NCBI GenBank assembly: GCA_023954045.1
Contig: JAMLIR010000003.1
Location: forward strand, 124,001 to 188,000
Source of the DNA: Burkholderiaceae bacterium
GTDB taxonomy: Bacteria; Pseudomonadota; Gammaproteobacteria; Burkholderiales; Burkholderiaceae_E
Length of the DNA stretch: 64,000 nucleotides
Direction of reading: 5' to 3'
How positions within the stretch are numbered: the first letter of the stretch is position 1; each line of letters starts with the position of its first letter. This document shows, one piece after another, positions 49,322-59,112 of the stretch. The translations under genes were made by a program, and so were the position numbers. Below the pieces are notes generated by a model. That model worked only from the letters and a program-made list of their open reading frames with translations. It was not told where the DNA came from and did not search any database.

Positions 49322-50596
49322 ATGCGATTTCTTTTCCCGGCGCTGGCCGTCATTCTGGCGGCTTCAGCGCTACCTGTAGGTGCACAGAGTCCTCAAGGTA
49401 CTGGACCGCTGACCCTGGCGGAGGCGATGCGCCTCGCCGAGGCCGCCAGCCCCGCGCTGCGGGTCCGCGAAGCTCAGTTCGCGGCGGTCGAGGGGGCACG
49501 CCGAGAAGCAGCGCCGCTGCTTTTCAACAACCCTGCGCTGAGCACGGAGGGCACCCGCCGACGCGCGAGTGCACCGGATGGCCGCGCCACCGAGTGGACT
49601 GTCGGCATCGCTCAAGCGATCGAGACGGGTGGGCAGCAAGCGCGACGCCGGGAAGCTGCGTCGGCTGCGCTCGATGCGCTACGCGCCGAAGTCGAGGATG
49701 CGCGCCGACAAGCACGCGCTGAGGCCGCGCTGCGCTTCCACGCGGTATTGGCCGCTCAGCGCCGGGTCCAGATCGAGCAGCGCTCGGTCGAACTGTTCGA
49801 CAGCACCGCACAGGCGGTCGCGAGGCGACGCGCTGCGGGCGAGGACACGCGCCTCGACGCGAACGTCGCCCTGATCGAGGCCGAGCGGGCGCGCAACGCG
49901 GTCGCCTTGGCACGCGAACACCTGCTCGATGCCCGAAGCGACCTGGGCAGCGTGCTTCAGCTTCCTCCCTCAGCTCTGCCCGACGTGGTCGGCGAGTTGC
50001 CCCTGCCGGCCAGTGATGCGCCCGCGTATGCGCTCGAACAACTCCAAACGTCGGCGCTCGATCTCCCGAGGCTGCGCGCCCTCGCGGGCCGCGAGGCCTC
50101 GGCGCGAGCCCGCCTCGGTGTCGAGCGGGCCGCTCGCTACCCGGACGTGACGGTCGGCGTCAATGTTGGCCGGGAAGGCTTCGCCGGTGCGCGCGAACAG
50201 GTCACTTCGTTGACGGTGTCGGTGCCGCTGCCGCTCTTCAAGCGCAACGACGCAGCGATTGGCCAGGCGCTCAGCGAAGTGGGTCAGACCGAGATCGAAC
50301 GCACAGTCGCCGTGCGGGATGCGCAAGCCCAGGTTCGGCGGCTGTGGAGCCGGCTGGAAAGCCAGCGCGAGCGCGTGCTGCGCCTGCAGCGAACGATGGC
50401 TTCCGCATCGGCCGACAACCAGCAGCTCGCCGCGAGGTCGCGCCAGGCCGGCCAGATCGGCCTGCTCGACCAGTTGCTCGTGAACCGCCAGGCCCTGGAT
50501 GCCGAGCGCGAGTTGAACGACGCGCTGGCCGAGTACCACGCGACCCGAATCGAACTCGAACAAGCGGCCGGCTGGTCGCAGGAAGGATTCAAATGA
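49322..50596 (+). CDS. czcC: CzcC-like outer-membrane efflux channel
   Basis: A 424-residue TolC-family protein with a signal peptide (first 22 residues) and long alpha-helical, Arg/Ala/Glu-rich repeats typical of the family. AAGGATG precedes the start. It overlaps czcB by 4 bases and forms the outer-membrane channel of the tripartite CzcCBA pump. Confidence 0.9.
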   Translation: MRFLFPALAVILAASALPVGAQSPQGTGPLTLAEAMRLAEAASPALRVREAQFAAVEGARREAAPLLFNNPALSTEGTRRRASAPDGRATEWTVGIAQAIETGGQQARRREAASAALDALRAEVEDARRQARAEAALRFHAVLAAQRRVQIEQRSVELFDSTAQAVARRRAAGEDTRLDANVALIEAERARNAVALAREHLLDARSDLGSVLQLPPSALPDVVGELPLPASDAPAYALEQLQTSALDLPRLRALAGREASARARLGVERAARYPDVTVGVNVGREGFAGAREQVTSLTVSVPLPLFKRNDAAIGQALSEVGQTEIERTVAVRDAQAQVRRLWSRLESQRERVLRLQRTMASASADNQQLAARSRQAGQIGLLDQLLVNRQALDAERELNDALAEYHATRIELEQAAGWSQEGFK

Positions 50597-51816
50597 TCAC
50601 GGCACAAGACGACACCCGTCGCCCCCTGCGCCTGGCCGGGCTGGCCCTCGCGCTGGCTGTGGCGTTCACGCTGGCGGCTTGCGACCGAGGCGGCGCCAAG
50701 GATGAGCACGCGGCTGAAGGCGCCAGCAGTGCCGAGCAGAAGAAGGAGGAAGGGCACAGCGAGAGCGAAGGACTCACCCTGACCAGCGAAGAGGCGGAAC
50801 GCGCCGGCGTGAAGGTGGAGGCGTTGAAGGCCCAGGCCATGGGAGACGAGGTCGTCGTCACGGCGACCATCCGGCCCGACGCGGACAAGCTCGCACGTGT
50901 GGCGCCTCGCATCGAGGGCCGCATCACCTCGGCTCCTGCCAAGCTGGGCGACCGCGTGCGCGCCGGTCAAGCGCTGGCGACGCTCGACAGCGTGGAGGTC
51001 GGCGAAGCGCACGCGGCCTGGGTGCAGGCACAGTCGGAATTGCGCATCGCCGAAGCCGACTTCAAGCGCGCCGAGGATCTCGTCGCCGACGAGATCATCC
51101 CGCGCAAGGACTTCATTCGTGCTCAGTCCGATCGCGACAAGGCAGCCGCTTCGCTGCGGGCCGCTACGGACAAGCTGCGTCTGCTCCGCGGGAGCGCAGC
51201 GGGCTCGACCGAAAGCGTGTCCACCTTTTCGGTGACAGCGCCATTTGCTGGCACGGTGATCGAGAAGAAGGCCACGCTCGGCGAACTGGCTAGCCCCAGC
51301 GAACCCATGTTCACGGTCGCCGACCTGAGCCAGGTTTGGATCCTGGCCGATCTGCCTGAATCCGCGCTGGCCAAGGTGCGCACTGGTGCGGGCGCCAAGG
51401 TAAGCGTCTCGGCCTACCCCGGTGAGACCTTTGCCGGCCGCGTCGATCTCATTGGCGCTGCACTCGACAAGGACTCGCGCACGGTTGCAGCGCGCATCGT
51501 GGTGCCCAACACCGACGGGCGTCTGAAGCCCGAGATGTTCGCGACGGCCACGATTGAGGTGACCAGTGGGACTGGTGCAGAGCGCCGAGAGGTGCTGTCG
51601 CTCCCGGATGCCGCGATCGTGATGATGCAAGGCCAGCCGACGGTGTTCGTCTACGAACAAGGAGCCTATGAGATGCGCGTCGTCGAGCCGGGCGAACGCA
51701 GCGGCGGGCGCACGGTGGTGAAGGCAGGTCTGAAGAACGGAGAGCAGGTCGTAACGGAAGGTGCCTATGCACTGAAAGCGCGCAAGCTCAAATCGCAGCT
51801 CGGCCACGGGCATTGA
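50593..51816 (+). CDS. czcB: CzcB-like periplasmic adaptor (membrane fusion protein)
   Basis: A 407-residue lipoprotein (lipobox LAAC near residue 31) with a metal-suited acidic/His-rich stretch after the anchor, then the lipoyl/hairpin/beta-barrel order of RND adaptors (VAPRIEGRI near residue 104, hairpin 135-215, FSVTAPFAGTV near 214). The start at 50593 overlaps the czcC stop; the same frame is open to 50344. It ends with LGHGH. Confidence 0.9.
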   Translation: MITAQDDTRRPLRLAGLALALAVAFTLAACDRGGAKDEHAAEGASSAEQKKEEGHSESEGLTLTSEEAERAGVKVEALKAQAMGDEVVVTATIRPDADKLARVAPRIEGRITSAPAKLGDRVRAGQALATLDSVEVGEAHAAWVQAQSELRIAEADFKRAEDLVADEIIPRKDFIRAQSDRDKAAASLRAATDKLRLLRGSAAGSTESVSTFSVTAPFAGTVIEKKATLGELASPSEPMFTVADLSQVWILADLPESALAKVRTGAGAKVSVSAYPGETFAGRVDLIGAALDKDSRTVAARIVVPNTDGRLKPEMFATATIEVTSGTGAERREVLSLPDAAIVMMQGQPTVFVYEQGAYEMRVVEPGERSGGRTVVKAGLKNGEQVVTEGAYALKARKLKSQLGHGH

Positions 51817-51831
51817 GAAGGACGACACGAC

Positions 51832-54800
51832 ATGCTCAATGCCATTGTTGATGCCGCGCTCCGCTACAAGGTCTTGGTGCTGGTCGCCTTCGCCGTGCTG
51901 GTCGGGCTTGGGGTCATGGCCTTTCGCCAGGTGCCGGTGGATGCCTTTCCGGACGTGACCCCAGCGCAGGTCAATATCTACACCGAGTCGCCTGGCGTGG
52001 CAGCCGAAGACATCGAACGCCTCCTGACGGTGCCGATCGAAGGCGCGATGGCCGGCTTGCCCGACGTCGATGTCGTGCGCTCGGTCTCGCTGTTCGGCCT
52101 TTCCTATGTGGGTGTCTATTTCAAGGATGACGTCGACATCTACTTCGCGCGCCGCTTGGTCGGAGAGAAGCTGCAGGAAGTCAAGGAGCGCCTGCCCCAG
52201 GGCTATGGCGAGCCGGTTCTGGGTCCGAACAGTTCGGGCCTGGGCCAGGTGTTCTGGTACACGATCGAGGACGCCGACAAGAAGCTCAGCGCGATGGATC
52301 TGCGCACGCTGCACGACTGGACCGTGCGGCTGATCCTGCGCACTGCGCCGGGCGTCGATGACGTGACCACCTGGGGCGGGCACGAGAAGCAGTATCAGGT
52401 GCAGATCGACCCCCGTCGCCTGGTCAAGTACGGGCTGACGTTCAAGGAGGTGATGGAGCGCCTGGCCGCCAACAACAAGCAGGTGGGCGGCCAGTACCTG
52501 AACATCGGCGTCGAGCAGTACCTCGTGCGCGGCATCGGGCTCGTCGGCAATGTGGCCGACATCGGCTCGATCGTCGTCGCCGAACGAAACGGCACGCCGC
52601 TCTACGTTCGAGACATCGCCGACGTCAAGGAGGCGCCGGCGGTGCGCTTCGGCGCGGTGACGCGCGACGGCCACGAGACGGTGCTGGGCATCGCGCTGGC
52701 ACGCATCCACGAGAACGCGGCCAACGTCGTCGCCGGGGTTAAGGCCAAACTGGCCACTGCGCAGGCGGCCCTACCGAAAGGCATCGAGCTGAAGGCGGTC
52801 TACGACCGCACCGAGATCGTCGAGAAGGCTCTCAAGACTGCCGAGAGCGCGCTGCTCGAAGGCTCGATCCTGGTTGCGATCATCCTGTTTCTCTTCCTCG
52901 GCGAGTTCCGTTCAGCCATCGTCGTCATCGTCACCTTGCCGTTGGCGATGCTGTTCGCCTTCATCCTGATGAACCGCTTCGGGCTGTCGGCGAATCTGAT
53001 GTCGCTCGCGGGCCTTGCGATCGGGATTGGAATGATGGTGGATGGCGCCGTGGTCATGGTCGAGAACGCCTTCCGACTGCTCTCGCACGCACGCGAGTCC
53101 GGACGGCCGATCAACCGGACGCACGTGGTGCTGGAAGCGGCCCGTGAGGTGGCGAACCCCATCGCCTTTGCGATCCTGATCATCATCGTCGTCTTCCTGC
53201 CCCTGTTCTCGCTGACGGGGCTTGAAGGCAAGCTCTTCAAGCCGATGGCGCTGACCATCACCTTCGCCATGATTGGCTCGCTGCTGCTGTCATTGACGTT
53301 GGTGCCGGTGCTGGCCGCGCTGATCCTCAAGCCCAAGGAGGAGAAAGACACCTGGCTGGTGCGCGGCGCGAAGAAGATCTACCTACCGCTGCTGGATTGG
53401 GCACTGGACCGCAAGAAGACCGTGGTCGTTGCTGCCGTGGCGCTGCTGATCGGCTCGTTGGCCCTCTTTCCGCTGCTGGGCAAGGAGTTCATGCCGCAGT
53501 TGCAGGAAGGCGCGATCATGTTCCGCGTCGTCGGCATCCCCTCGACATCGTTGGACGAGTCGATCCGCGTGGCCAACGTGATGGATGCCAGCCTGCGCAA
53601 GAAGTACCCGCAGGTGCGCTCCGTGCTGGCGACCATCGGCCGAGCCGAGAAGGGCGAGACCGCCGACGTCAACTACATGGAGGTGCTGCTCGACCTGAAG
53701 CCGCAGGACGAATGGCCGCAAAAGCAGTCGTTCTCCGCACTCGGCAAGGAGATGCAGGAGTATCTCGAAGGCGAAGTGCAGACCGCAGTGTTCGGCGCGA
53801 CACAGCCAATCCAGATGCGCGTGGAGGAACTCATCTCCGGCGTACGAGCCACGCTGGCGCTGAAGGTCTACGGCGAGGATCTCGACAAGCTGGAGGATCT
53901 GTCCGGGCAACTCAAGACCGTCATCGGCGGCGTGTCCGGGGTGGCCGACCTATCGGCCGAAGCCAATAAGGGCAAGCCGCAAATGGTCATCGAAGTCGAC
54001 CGTCAGGCGGCTTCCCGCTATGGCCTGAATGCCGACGACATCTTGAGCGTCGTGCAAGCAGGAGTGGGTGGAGAAACGGTCTCGACGTTGATCGATGGCA
54101 CGCGCCGCTTCGACATCGCCGTGCGCTTGGCCGAAGAGTACCGGAACAGTCCTTCGGCGATTGCCTCCATTCCGATTCGCACGGCCGAGGGCGCCCTCGT
54201 GCCGTTCTCCCAAGTGGCCAAGATCAAGCTGGACGAGGGCTACACCTTCGTGCGCCGCGAGTCGCTGCAGCGCTATGCCGTGCTGCAGATGGATGTGCAA
54301 GGGCGGGACGTCGACGGCTTCGTGCAGGACGCCAACGCCGCGATTGCTGCGAAGGTGAAGATGCCTCCGGGCTACTGGATCGAGTGGGGCGGCGCCTTCG
54401 AGAACCAGCAGCGCGCAATGGCCCGCCTGGGCGTCATCGTGCCGCTGACGATCGGCCTGATCTTCATCCTGCTCTACACCGCGTTCAACTCGGTGCGACA
54501 TGCGACGCTGATCATCGCCAACGTCCCCTTTGCGATCATCGGCGGCATCGTCGGGCTGTTCATCTCGGGCCAGTACCTGTCGGTGCCTTCGGCGATCGGC
54601 TTCATCGCCGTGTTCGGGGTCGCGATGCTCAACGGCATCGTGCTCGTGAGCTTCCTGAACGACCGACGACGGCAGGGACTTTCTGTACGCGAGGCCGTCA
54701 AGCAAGGCACTGCGCTTCGTCTGCGCCCCGTGTTGATGACGGCCTCGGTGGCCATCCTCGGCCTGATCCCGATGCTGATCTCCACCGGAGTAGGCGCTGA

Positions 54801-54990
54801 AACGCAGCGACCTCTCGCCACCGTCGTGGTCGGCGGCCTCATCACCTCGACGTTGCTCACGCTCTTGCTGTTGCCGCTGATCTGGGAGTGGTCCGAAGCG
54901 CGCGACGAGCGCAAGCGCCTCGCGGCCGAACGCGCCGAGAGCGGGGACGAATCCTCGCCATCCGTCCCCGCCCGAGAGGAAGCTCCATGA
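51832..54990 (+). CDS. czcA: CzcA/CusA-type heavy-metal RND transporter
   Basis: A 1052-residue RND pump with 12 helices and two large periplasmic loops. The TM4 signature reads AIGIGMMVDGAVVMVEN (about residues 396-412), carrying the Asp and Glu of the proton relay. It is intermediate between the CzcA (DFGxxVDGAVV) and CusA (AIGxMVDAAIV) consensus, so the metal cannot be assigned from it. The last residues (DESSPSVPAREEAP) are part of a repeat seen again at 55692. Context (czcICB, czcRS) suggests Zn, Cd or Co. Confidence 0.9.
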   Translation: MLNAIVDAALRYKVLVLVAFAVLVGLGVMAFRQVPVDAFPDVTPAQVNIYTESPGVAAEDIERLLTVPIEGAMAGLPDVDVVRSVSLFGLSYVGVYFKDDVDIYFARRLVGEKLQEVKERLPQGYGEPVLGPNSSGLGQVFWYTIEDADKKLSAMDLRTLHDWTVRLILRTAPGVDDVTTWGGHEKQYQVQIDPRRLVKYGLTFKEVMERLAANNKQVGGQYLNIGVEQYLVRGIGLVGNVADIGSIVVAERNGTPLYVRDIADVKEAPAVRFGAVTRDGHETVLGIALARIHENAANVVAGVKAKLATAQAALPKGIELKAVYDRTEIVEKALKTAESALLEGSILVAIILFLFLGEFRSAIVVIVTLPLAMLFAFILMNRFGLSANLMSLAGLAIGIGMMVDGAVVMVENAFRLLSHARESGRPINRTHVVLEAAREVANPIAFAILIIIVVFLPLFSLTGLEGKLFKPMALTITFAMIGSLLLSLTLVPVLAALILKPKEEKDTWLVRGAKKIYLPLLDWALDRKKTVVVAAVALLIGSLALFPLLGKEFMPQLQEGAIMFRVVGIPSTSLDESIRVANVMDASLRKKYPQVRSVLATIGRAEKGETADVNYMEVLLDLKPQDEWPQKQSFSALGKEMQEYLEGEVQTAVFGATQPIQMRVEELISGVRATLALKVYGEDLDKLEDLSGQLKTVIGGVSGVADLSAEANKGKPQMVIEVDRQAASRYGLNADDILSVVQAGVGGETVSTLIDGTRRFDIAVRLAEEYRNSPSAIASIPIRTAEGALVPFSQVAKIKLDEGYTFVRRESLQRYAVLQMDVQGRDVDGFVQDANAAIAAKVKMPPGYWIEWGGAFENQQRAMARLGVIVPLTIGLIFILLYTAFNSVRHATLIIANVPFAIIGGIVGLFISGQYLSVPSAIGFIAVFGVAMLNGIVLVSFLNDRRRQGLSVREAVKQGTALRLRPVLMTASVAILGLIPMLISTGVGAETQRPLATVVVGGLITSTLLTLLLLPLIWEWSEARDERKRLAAERAESGDESSPSVPAREEAP

Positions 54991-55140
54991 AGGAAATCAA
55001 GGCCTATGTCCACCGCACCCGCATTGCGGATGTCATCGAGGCGGTGAAAGCGACGAGCGCGTGGGCGACCCGGCCGGGCGATGCGGGCCAGCACAACCTG
55101 ACGGTCTATGCCGTGCAAGGTTCTCTGGTGCCGATCGATC
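54947..55140 (+). repeat. Direct repeat, copy 1 (end of czcA and start of a PII-like gene)
   Basis: From GACGAATCCTC the sequence matches 55692-55886 closely through the first 54 codons of a PII-like gene. The two copies flank a lipoprotein gene. Copy 1 has lost the middle of the PII-like gene. Confidence 0.75.
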
Positions 55141-55194
55141 AGGACGGGCTGGATCTATGTCGTCGACATCGCGTCCGCGGAGGTGATCCGGTGA
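54987..55194 (+). pseudogene. Decayed PII-like protein gene
   Basis: The first 54 codons (MKEIKAYVHRTRIADVIEAV...) match the intact gene at 55735. After VPIDQD about 130 bases are missing and the ending is joined out of frame: the bases at 55150-55194 would read WIYVVDIASAEVIR then stop in the next frame, the same as the end of the intact copy. It is a clean internal deletion in a duplicated gene. Confidence 0.82.
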
Positions 55195-55331
55195 GGACGC
55201 GCCACTGGTCGGACCGCCGGCGATGGCAGGCCGTCGGCCCTGCCCACGCACTGCCGACCTGCGGCTCGTTGCGGGCGTCGGGAGATCTTTTCGATGTGTC
55301 TCAACCCTCCCATCTTGAAAAGGAGTGAGCC

Positions 55332-55691
55332 ATGCATTCAGGAACACGTTCGCGCCAATCCGCCTTCAGGATCGCGAGTATCACTGCGTTGATTCTTCTC
55401 CAGGGCTGTGCGTCAACGGCCGACAAGGCGTACCAAGAGGGCTGGCGCAACGCCACCGTCGTTCAGCCCAGGGTCGGCAGCGCGGTCGTCGACAACGTGG
55501 TCAAGGATTGCCGTGCCGAGCGAGCTGCAAGCGACGGCACGGCGAGGTACGCCTTGCTCTCCTATGCGGATCGCGGGTCGGCTCCCAAGTACTACGTGGC
55601 CGCCGTTCCGTCCGATCTGAGCGTCCGCGCCGAGCAGTGGTACCAGGTGAACGTCACGGACTGCGCTTCGCGCTGGCATCGCTCGCGCTAG
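55332..55691 (+). CDS. Small lipoprotein in the czc cluster
   Basis: A 119-residue predicted lipoprotein with lipobox LLQGC near residue 26. The mature part is about 90 residues with one more Cys pair and no recognised domain. It begins 13 bases after a short run following the decayed PII-like copy (AAAAGGAG precedes it) and lies between the two halves of the direct repeat. Function unknown. Confidence 0.7.
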   Translation: MHSGTRSRQSAFRIASITALILLQGCASTADKAYQEGWRNATVVQPRVGSAVVDNVVKDCRAERAASDGTARYALLSYADRGSAPKYYVAAVPSDLSVRAEQWYQVNVTDCASRWHRSR

Positions 55692-55886
55692 CCGACGAAT
55701 CCTCCCCATCCGTCCAAGCCCGAGAGGAAGCTCCATGAAGGAAATCAAGGCCTACATCCATCGCACGTGCATCGCGAATGTCATCGAGGCGGTGAAGGCA
55801 ACCAGCGCGTGGGCGCCCCGGTCGGGCGACGCGGGTCAGCACAACCTGACGGTTTATGCCGTGCAAGGGTCGCTGACGCCGATCGA
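55692..55886 (+). repeat. Direct repeat, copy 2 (remnant czcA end and PII-like start)
   Basis: Begins CGACGAATCCTCC and includes a remnant of the czcA 3' end (reading DESSPSVQAREEAP) out of context, then the start of the intact PII-like gene. Its presence without a czcA body shows a tandem duplication of the czcA-end to PII unit. Confidence 0.75.
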
Positions 55887-56076
55887 CCAGGATGAGCGCC
55901 ACTACTCGGTCGACCTCGGACAGGAGGTCACCCGCGAATTCAAGCTGGAGCTGCATTGCGAGGACGCGGACGTGGCCGAGTTGGTGGCCGCGATTCGCGC
56001 CGCAGGGAGAACCGGCCAGCGACGAGCTGGCTGGATCTACGTCGTCGACATCGTGTCGGCGGAGGCGATCCACTGA
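55735..56076 (+). CDS. PII-like signalling protein of metal-efflux clusters
   Basis: A 113-residue PII-superfamily protein (starts MKEIKAYIHRTCIANVIEAV; later YSVDLGQEVTREFKLELHC near residue 59 and GWIYVVDIVSAEAI at the end). The T-loop region is short and lacks the uridylylation site of GlnB. PII-like genes next to CzcA pumps form a recognised group (PII-NG). A trimeric regulator of the pump is the usual proposal. Confidence 0.85.
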   Translation: MKEIKAYIHRTCIANVIEAVKATSAWAPRSGDAGQHNLTVYAVQGSLTPIDQDERHYSVDLGQEVTREFKLELHCEDADVAELVAAIRAAGRTGQRRAGWIYVVDIVSAEAIH

Positions 56077-56250
56077 TGCGAAGTCAGCTCGCCGGCCATT
56101 GCCAGCGACCGCCGATGCGTACCGACCACGCCAAGTGCGATGCTGGGCGCGCTCCTCTACGAAGGGCGTGGCAGCTCCCGCATTCCCCCGGGCCATTGGC
56201 GCCGTCGAACGGGGCAGACGGGTCGGTTGATGTGCAGGCCAGGGGAAGCG

Positions 56251-57934
56251 ATGCGTTGGCGTGAAGTCCCGCTCCATCCGCGGACACCAATCCGCCTGCC
56301 GGTGCTCAACCTCGCGGTGGCGCTGTGGATGCTCGGGCTGTTGAACCTACCGTTCTGGTCCGCGCTGTGGCGGGCCGTTGATGGTTGGAGCGCCGATCGT
56401 GCGGCCTGGCTGCTGACCTTGCCGATACTGGCTTTGGTCTTGGTCTGGCTAAGCCTCGAACTGCTGACTTTGGGGGCGCGCGGCAAAGCCGGTGTTGTGC
56501 GGCCTCATGGTCGCTGCGGCGGCACTGGCGTATTTCATGAACCGCTACGGCATCGCGTTCGATCGAGGGATGCTCGGCAATGTTCTGGAGACGGATGCAG
56601 CCGAGGTAGGCGAGCTGCTTAGCCCCGGACTGCTTGTCTGGGTGCTCGGCCTGGGCGTCCTTCCTGCCGTGGTTCTCTCTCGCATGCCGCTGACGCCTCG
56701 CGGTCTGCTCGGCGCGCTAGTCGACAAGGCAGCGACGTTGACAGCGCTGCTCGGCGTCTCGGCGTTGCTCCTCACGGGCTTCTTCGCGTCCTATGCGTCG
56801 CTGTTCCGCAACCATCGCGATTTGCGATCGCAGTTGGTACCGATCAACTTGCTGGCAGCGGCCCATGGCTATGCCCGTGCGCGAATCAATGCGCCCCGCG
56901 AGTTCGTGCTTGCGGCGGCCGATGCGGCGCGCCTTTCCGGCGTCGAACAAGCAGGTCGACCACTGGTGCTGGTGCTCGTTGTCGGCGAGACCACTCGTGC
57001 CGCCAGCCTGTCCTTGAACGGGTACGGCCGTCCGACGACGCCGATGCTGGCGGCGCGCCCCGACCTGATCAATTTCGGTACGGCTGAAGCTTGCGGCACG
57101 GCGACGGCCACCTCACTGCCTTGCATGTTCATGGACGTCGGCCGGGCGGCATACGCCGATGGTCTGGCCTACCGTCGTGAGAGTCTGCTCGATGCGCTGC
57201 AGCGCGCGGGATTGGACGTTTGGTGGATCGACAACAACTCCGGGTGCAAGGGCGTGTGCGACCGCGTTCAGGTTGTTGATGCTGCAAGCCTTGCCTCGGA
57301 TGCCGGTTGTGGCGTCGAAGGCTGCTTCGACGAGGTGCTACTCGATCGACTGGATCAGCGCCTCGCGGCAGTCGAACGCGACACGGTCATTGTGCTGCAC
57401 ATGAAAGGCCAGCATGGACCGGCTTACTACCGCCGTTATCCCCCGACGTTCGAGCGCTTCGCGCCTGTGTGCAGCACCAACGCGCTGGACCGCTGCGATC
57501 CGGCTTCCGTCGTCAACGCATACGACAACGCGCTCGTCTACACAGACCACGTGTTGGACTGGGCAATCACGAGCCTGAGCGCGAACTCCAACCGAGCCGA
57601 CACGGCGCTGATGTTCGTATCCGATCACGGCGAGTCGCTCGGCGAGAGCGGGATCTTTCTGCATGGCATGCCCTATGACTTCGCGCCGCCCTACCAGAAG
57701 GAAGTGCCCTTTATGGCTTGGCTGCCGGAGGCCACGCTTGGGCGTCTCGGGCTGGACCGTGGCTGCTTGATGCAACGGACCGCTTCCCTGTCGCACGACA
57801 ACCTGTACCACTCGGTCTTGGGCATTTCCGGTGTCCGAGCCACTGTGTATCGCGCCCAGGCGGACGTGTTTGCTGCCTGTCGAGTTGCCACTCAACCGGC
57901 TACCTCAGTCGATAGTCGAAAGGAGAAGACGTGA
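56251..57934 (+). pseudogene. eptA: Phosphoethanolamine-lipid A transferase (EptA/MCR type), frameshifted
   Basis: A start at 56251 (AGGGGAAG upstream) opens a frame for the first 79 residues with two hydrophobic helices, then shifts by one base near 56488 (extra G after GGCAAA). The downstream frame (480 residues from 56492) has the remaining helices and the sulfatase-like domain: nucleophile Thr in VVGETTRAAS near residue 170 of that frame, a zinc site in SDHGESLGESG near 375. Joined, the protein would be about 560 residues, normal for EptA. It would modify lipid A and make the surface less anionic. Inactive if the shift is real. Confidence 0.8.
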
Positions 57935-58305
57935 TGAAGAGCTATGCATTCGCGACCCTCGTCGCTGCCATCGTCGCCGCGGCGCCGGTCCACGCTGCAG
58001 ATGATCACAAGCCTCAGCATGGTGGCGTGGTCGTCGAGACCAAGACCGGTGACATGGAGCTTGTTGCCAAACCCGACCTGATTGTGATCCACGTCAGCGA
58101 CCACGGTAAGCCAACGAAGCTGACCAGCGCCACTGGCAAGGTGACGGTATTCAACGGGAGCGTCAAGACCGAGGCGCCCTTGACGCTCGCTGGCGACAAG
58201 CTCGAAGCGAAGGGAAGTTTCAAGCTCGGTGCCGGCACAAAGGTGCTGGCGGATGTGGCTCTCAACGGTAAGCCAGCCGTTGCAGCACGGTTCACGCTCA
58301 AGTAG
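57934..58305 (+). CDS. Small exported protein of the czc cluster
   Basis: A 123-residue protein with a signal peptide of about 21 residues and a mature start rich in His/Asp (ADDHKPQHGG). It is mostly beta, with no recognised domain. The start overlaps the eptA stop (TGATG). Similar proteins are found in czc/cus clusters; a periplasmic metal-binding role is plausible but unproven. Confidence 0.75.
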   Translation: MKSYAFATLVAAIVAAAPVHAADDHKPQHGGVVVETKTGDMELVAKPDLIVIHVSDHGKPTKLTSATGKVTVFNGSVKTEAPLTLAGDKLEAKGSFKLGAGTKVLADVALNGKPAVAARFTLK

Positions 58306-58513
58306 TCCCGGGTGGCCCTAGGCGTGACCGCAACTCTCACTCGCCGGATATCAGCCCGGACGAAGTCGGGCTTCGGACACCAAATTCGAGTGCCGCCCAC
58401 GTGCGGTCATGCGGCAGGTCTTGGTCCGTGTCATGTGAGACGCGGCGTTCTCGGAAGTTGGCGGTCGCGAGCTTGGCGCTCTGTCGAGCTCGAACGCAGC
58501 ACGAGGAGGCGGG

Positions 58514-58759
58514 ATGCGAATACATCTGCCCGACAAGGACCTGGCTCAGACAATCGCACTGATCTGGCTGGGCTTTCTTGTTGCCGGCGTGGTGGCTTGG
58601 CTTGCGTACAGCTACTGGCGCAAGCGGCATTCACCGCCACCAGCAGCGCCGCAGCGCAGCTACAGCCAGCAGCTTCAGGACCGCTTGGCAGCGGGTCGAG
58701 GCACCGGAAAGCAGAAGCGGCGCGGAGGCTCCGTCAAGAGCAATCCGCGCCGCCACTAG
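58514..58759 (+). CDS. Small single-pass membrane protein
   Basis: An 81-residue protein with one transmembrane helix near residues 14-34 and a basic, Gln-rich tail. GAGG precedes the start. It is not a recognised family. It lies between the exported protein gene and the DUF4148 gene. Confidence 0.6.
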   Translation: MRIHLPDKDLAQTIALIWLGFLVAGVVAWLAYSYWRKRHSPPPAAPQRSYSQQLQDRLAAGRGTGKQKRRGGSVKSNPRRH

Positions 58760-58773
58760 AAAACGCCAATATC

Positions 58774-59112
58774 TCAGCCGCCGACCATCATCTCCATGCG
58801 TGCGCGCCGTTGTTCGGGCGGCTCGTTCCGCATCTCGTCGATGACCTGCTGACGTGTCTTGGCAGGAGCGGTGCTCTTCACAGGCAAGGGCGCACCTCGT
58901 TGGAGCAAAGCCAGTGTTCCGTCCTTGCGTGCGGCTTCGACCTCGGCGATCACTTCGGCGCGGGACTTGGTGCTCTTGAAGTGCTCCGGGTGGTAGGTGA
59001 ACCCGACTTCGCCGTTCGCGGGGTGATACACCGAATCGGCCTGTGCAAGGCCGGGCAAAGCGAGGGCGGCGGTGGCTGCGAGAGCAGCAAGGGCGGGGCG
59101 GCTAAAGCGCAT
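58774..59112 (-). CDS. DUF4148 domain protein, exported
   Basis: A 112-residue protein with a signal peptide (about 25 residues) and the DUF4148 signature (SRAEVIAEVEAARKDGTL near residue 50; TRQQVIDEMRNEP near 87). The start at 59112 is the first Met of the signal peptide. DUF4148 proteins are common in Burkholderiales and often metal-induced. It is divergent from czcR, so it probably shares its control region. Confidence 0.8.
   Translation of the reverse strand: MRFSRPALAALAATAALALPGLAQADSVYHPANGEVGFTYHPEHFKSTKSRAEVIAEVEAARKDGTLALLQRGAPLPVKSTAPAKTRQQVIDEMRNEPPEQRRARMEMMVGG

Noticed and set aside
50284-52710. Open frame of 808 codons on the minus strand opposite czcB/czcA
   Set aside because: Shadow of two well-supported plus-strand genes; no recognisable domains.
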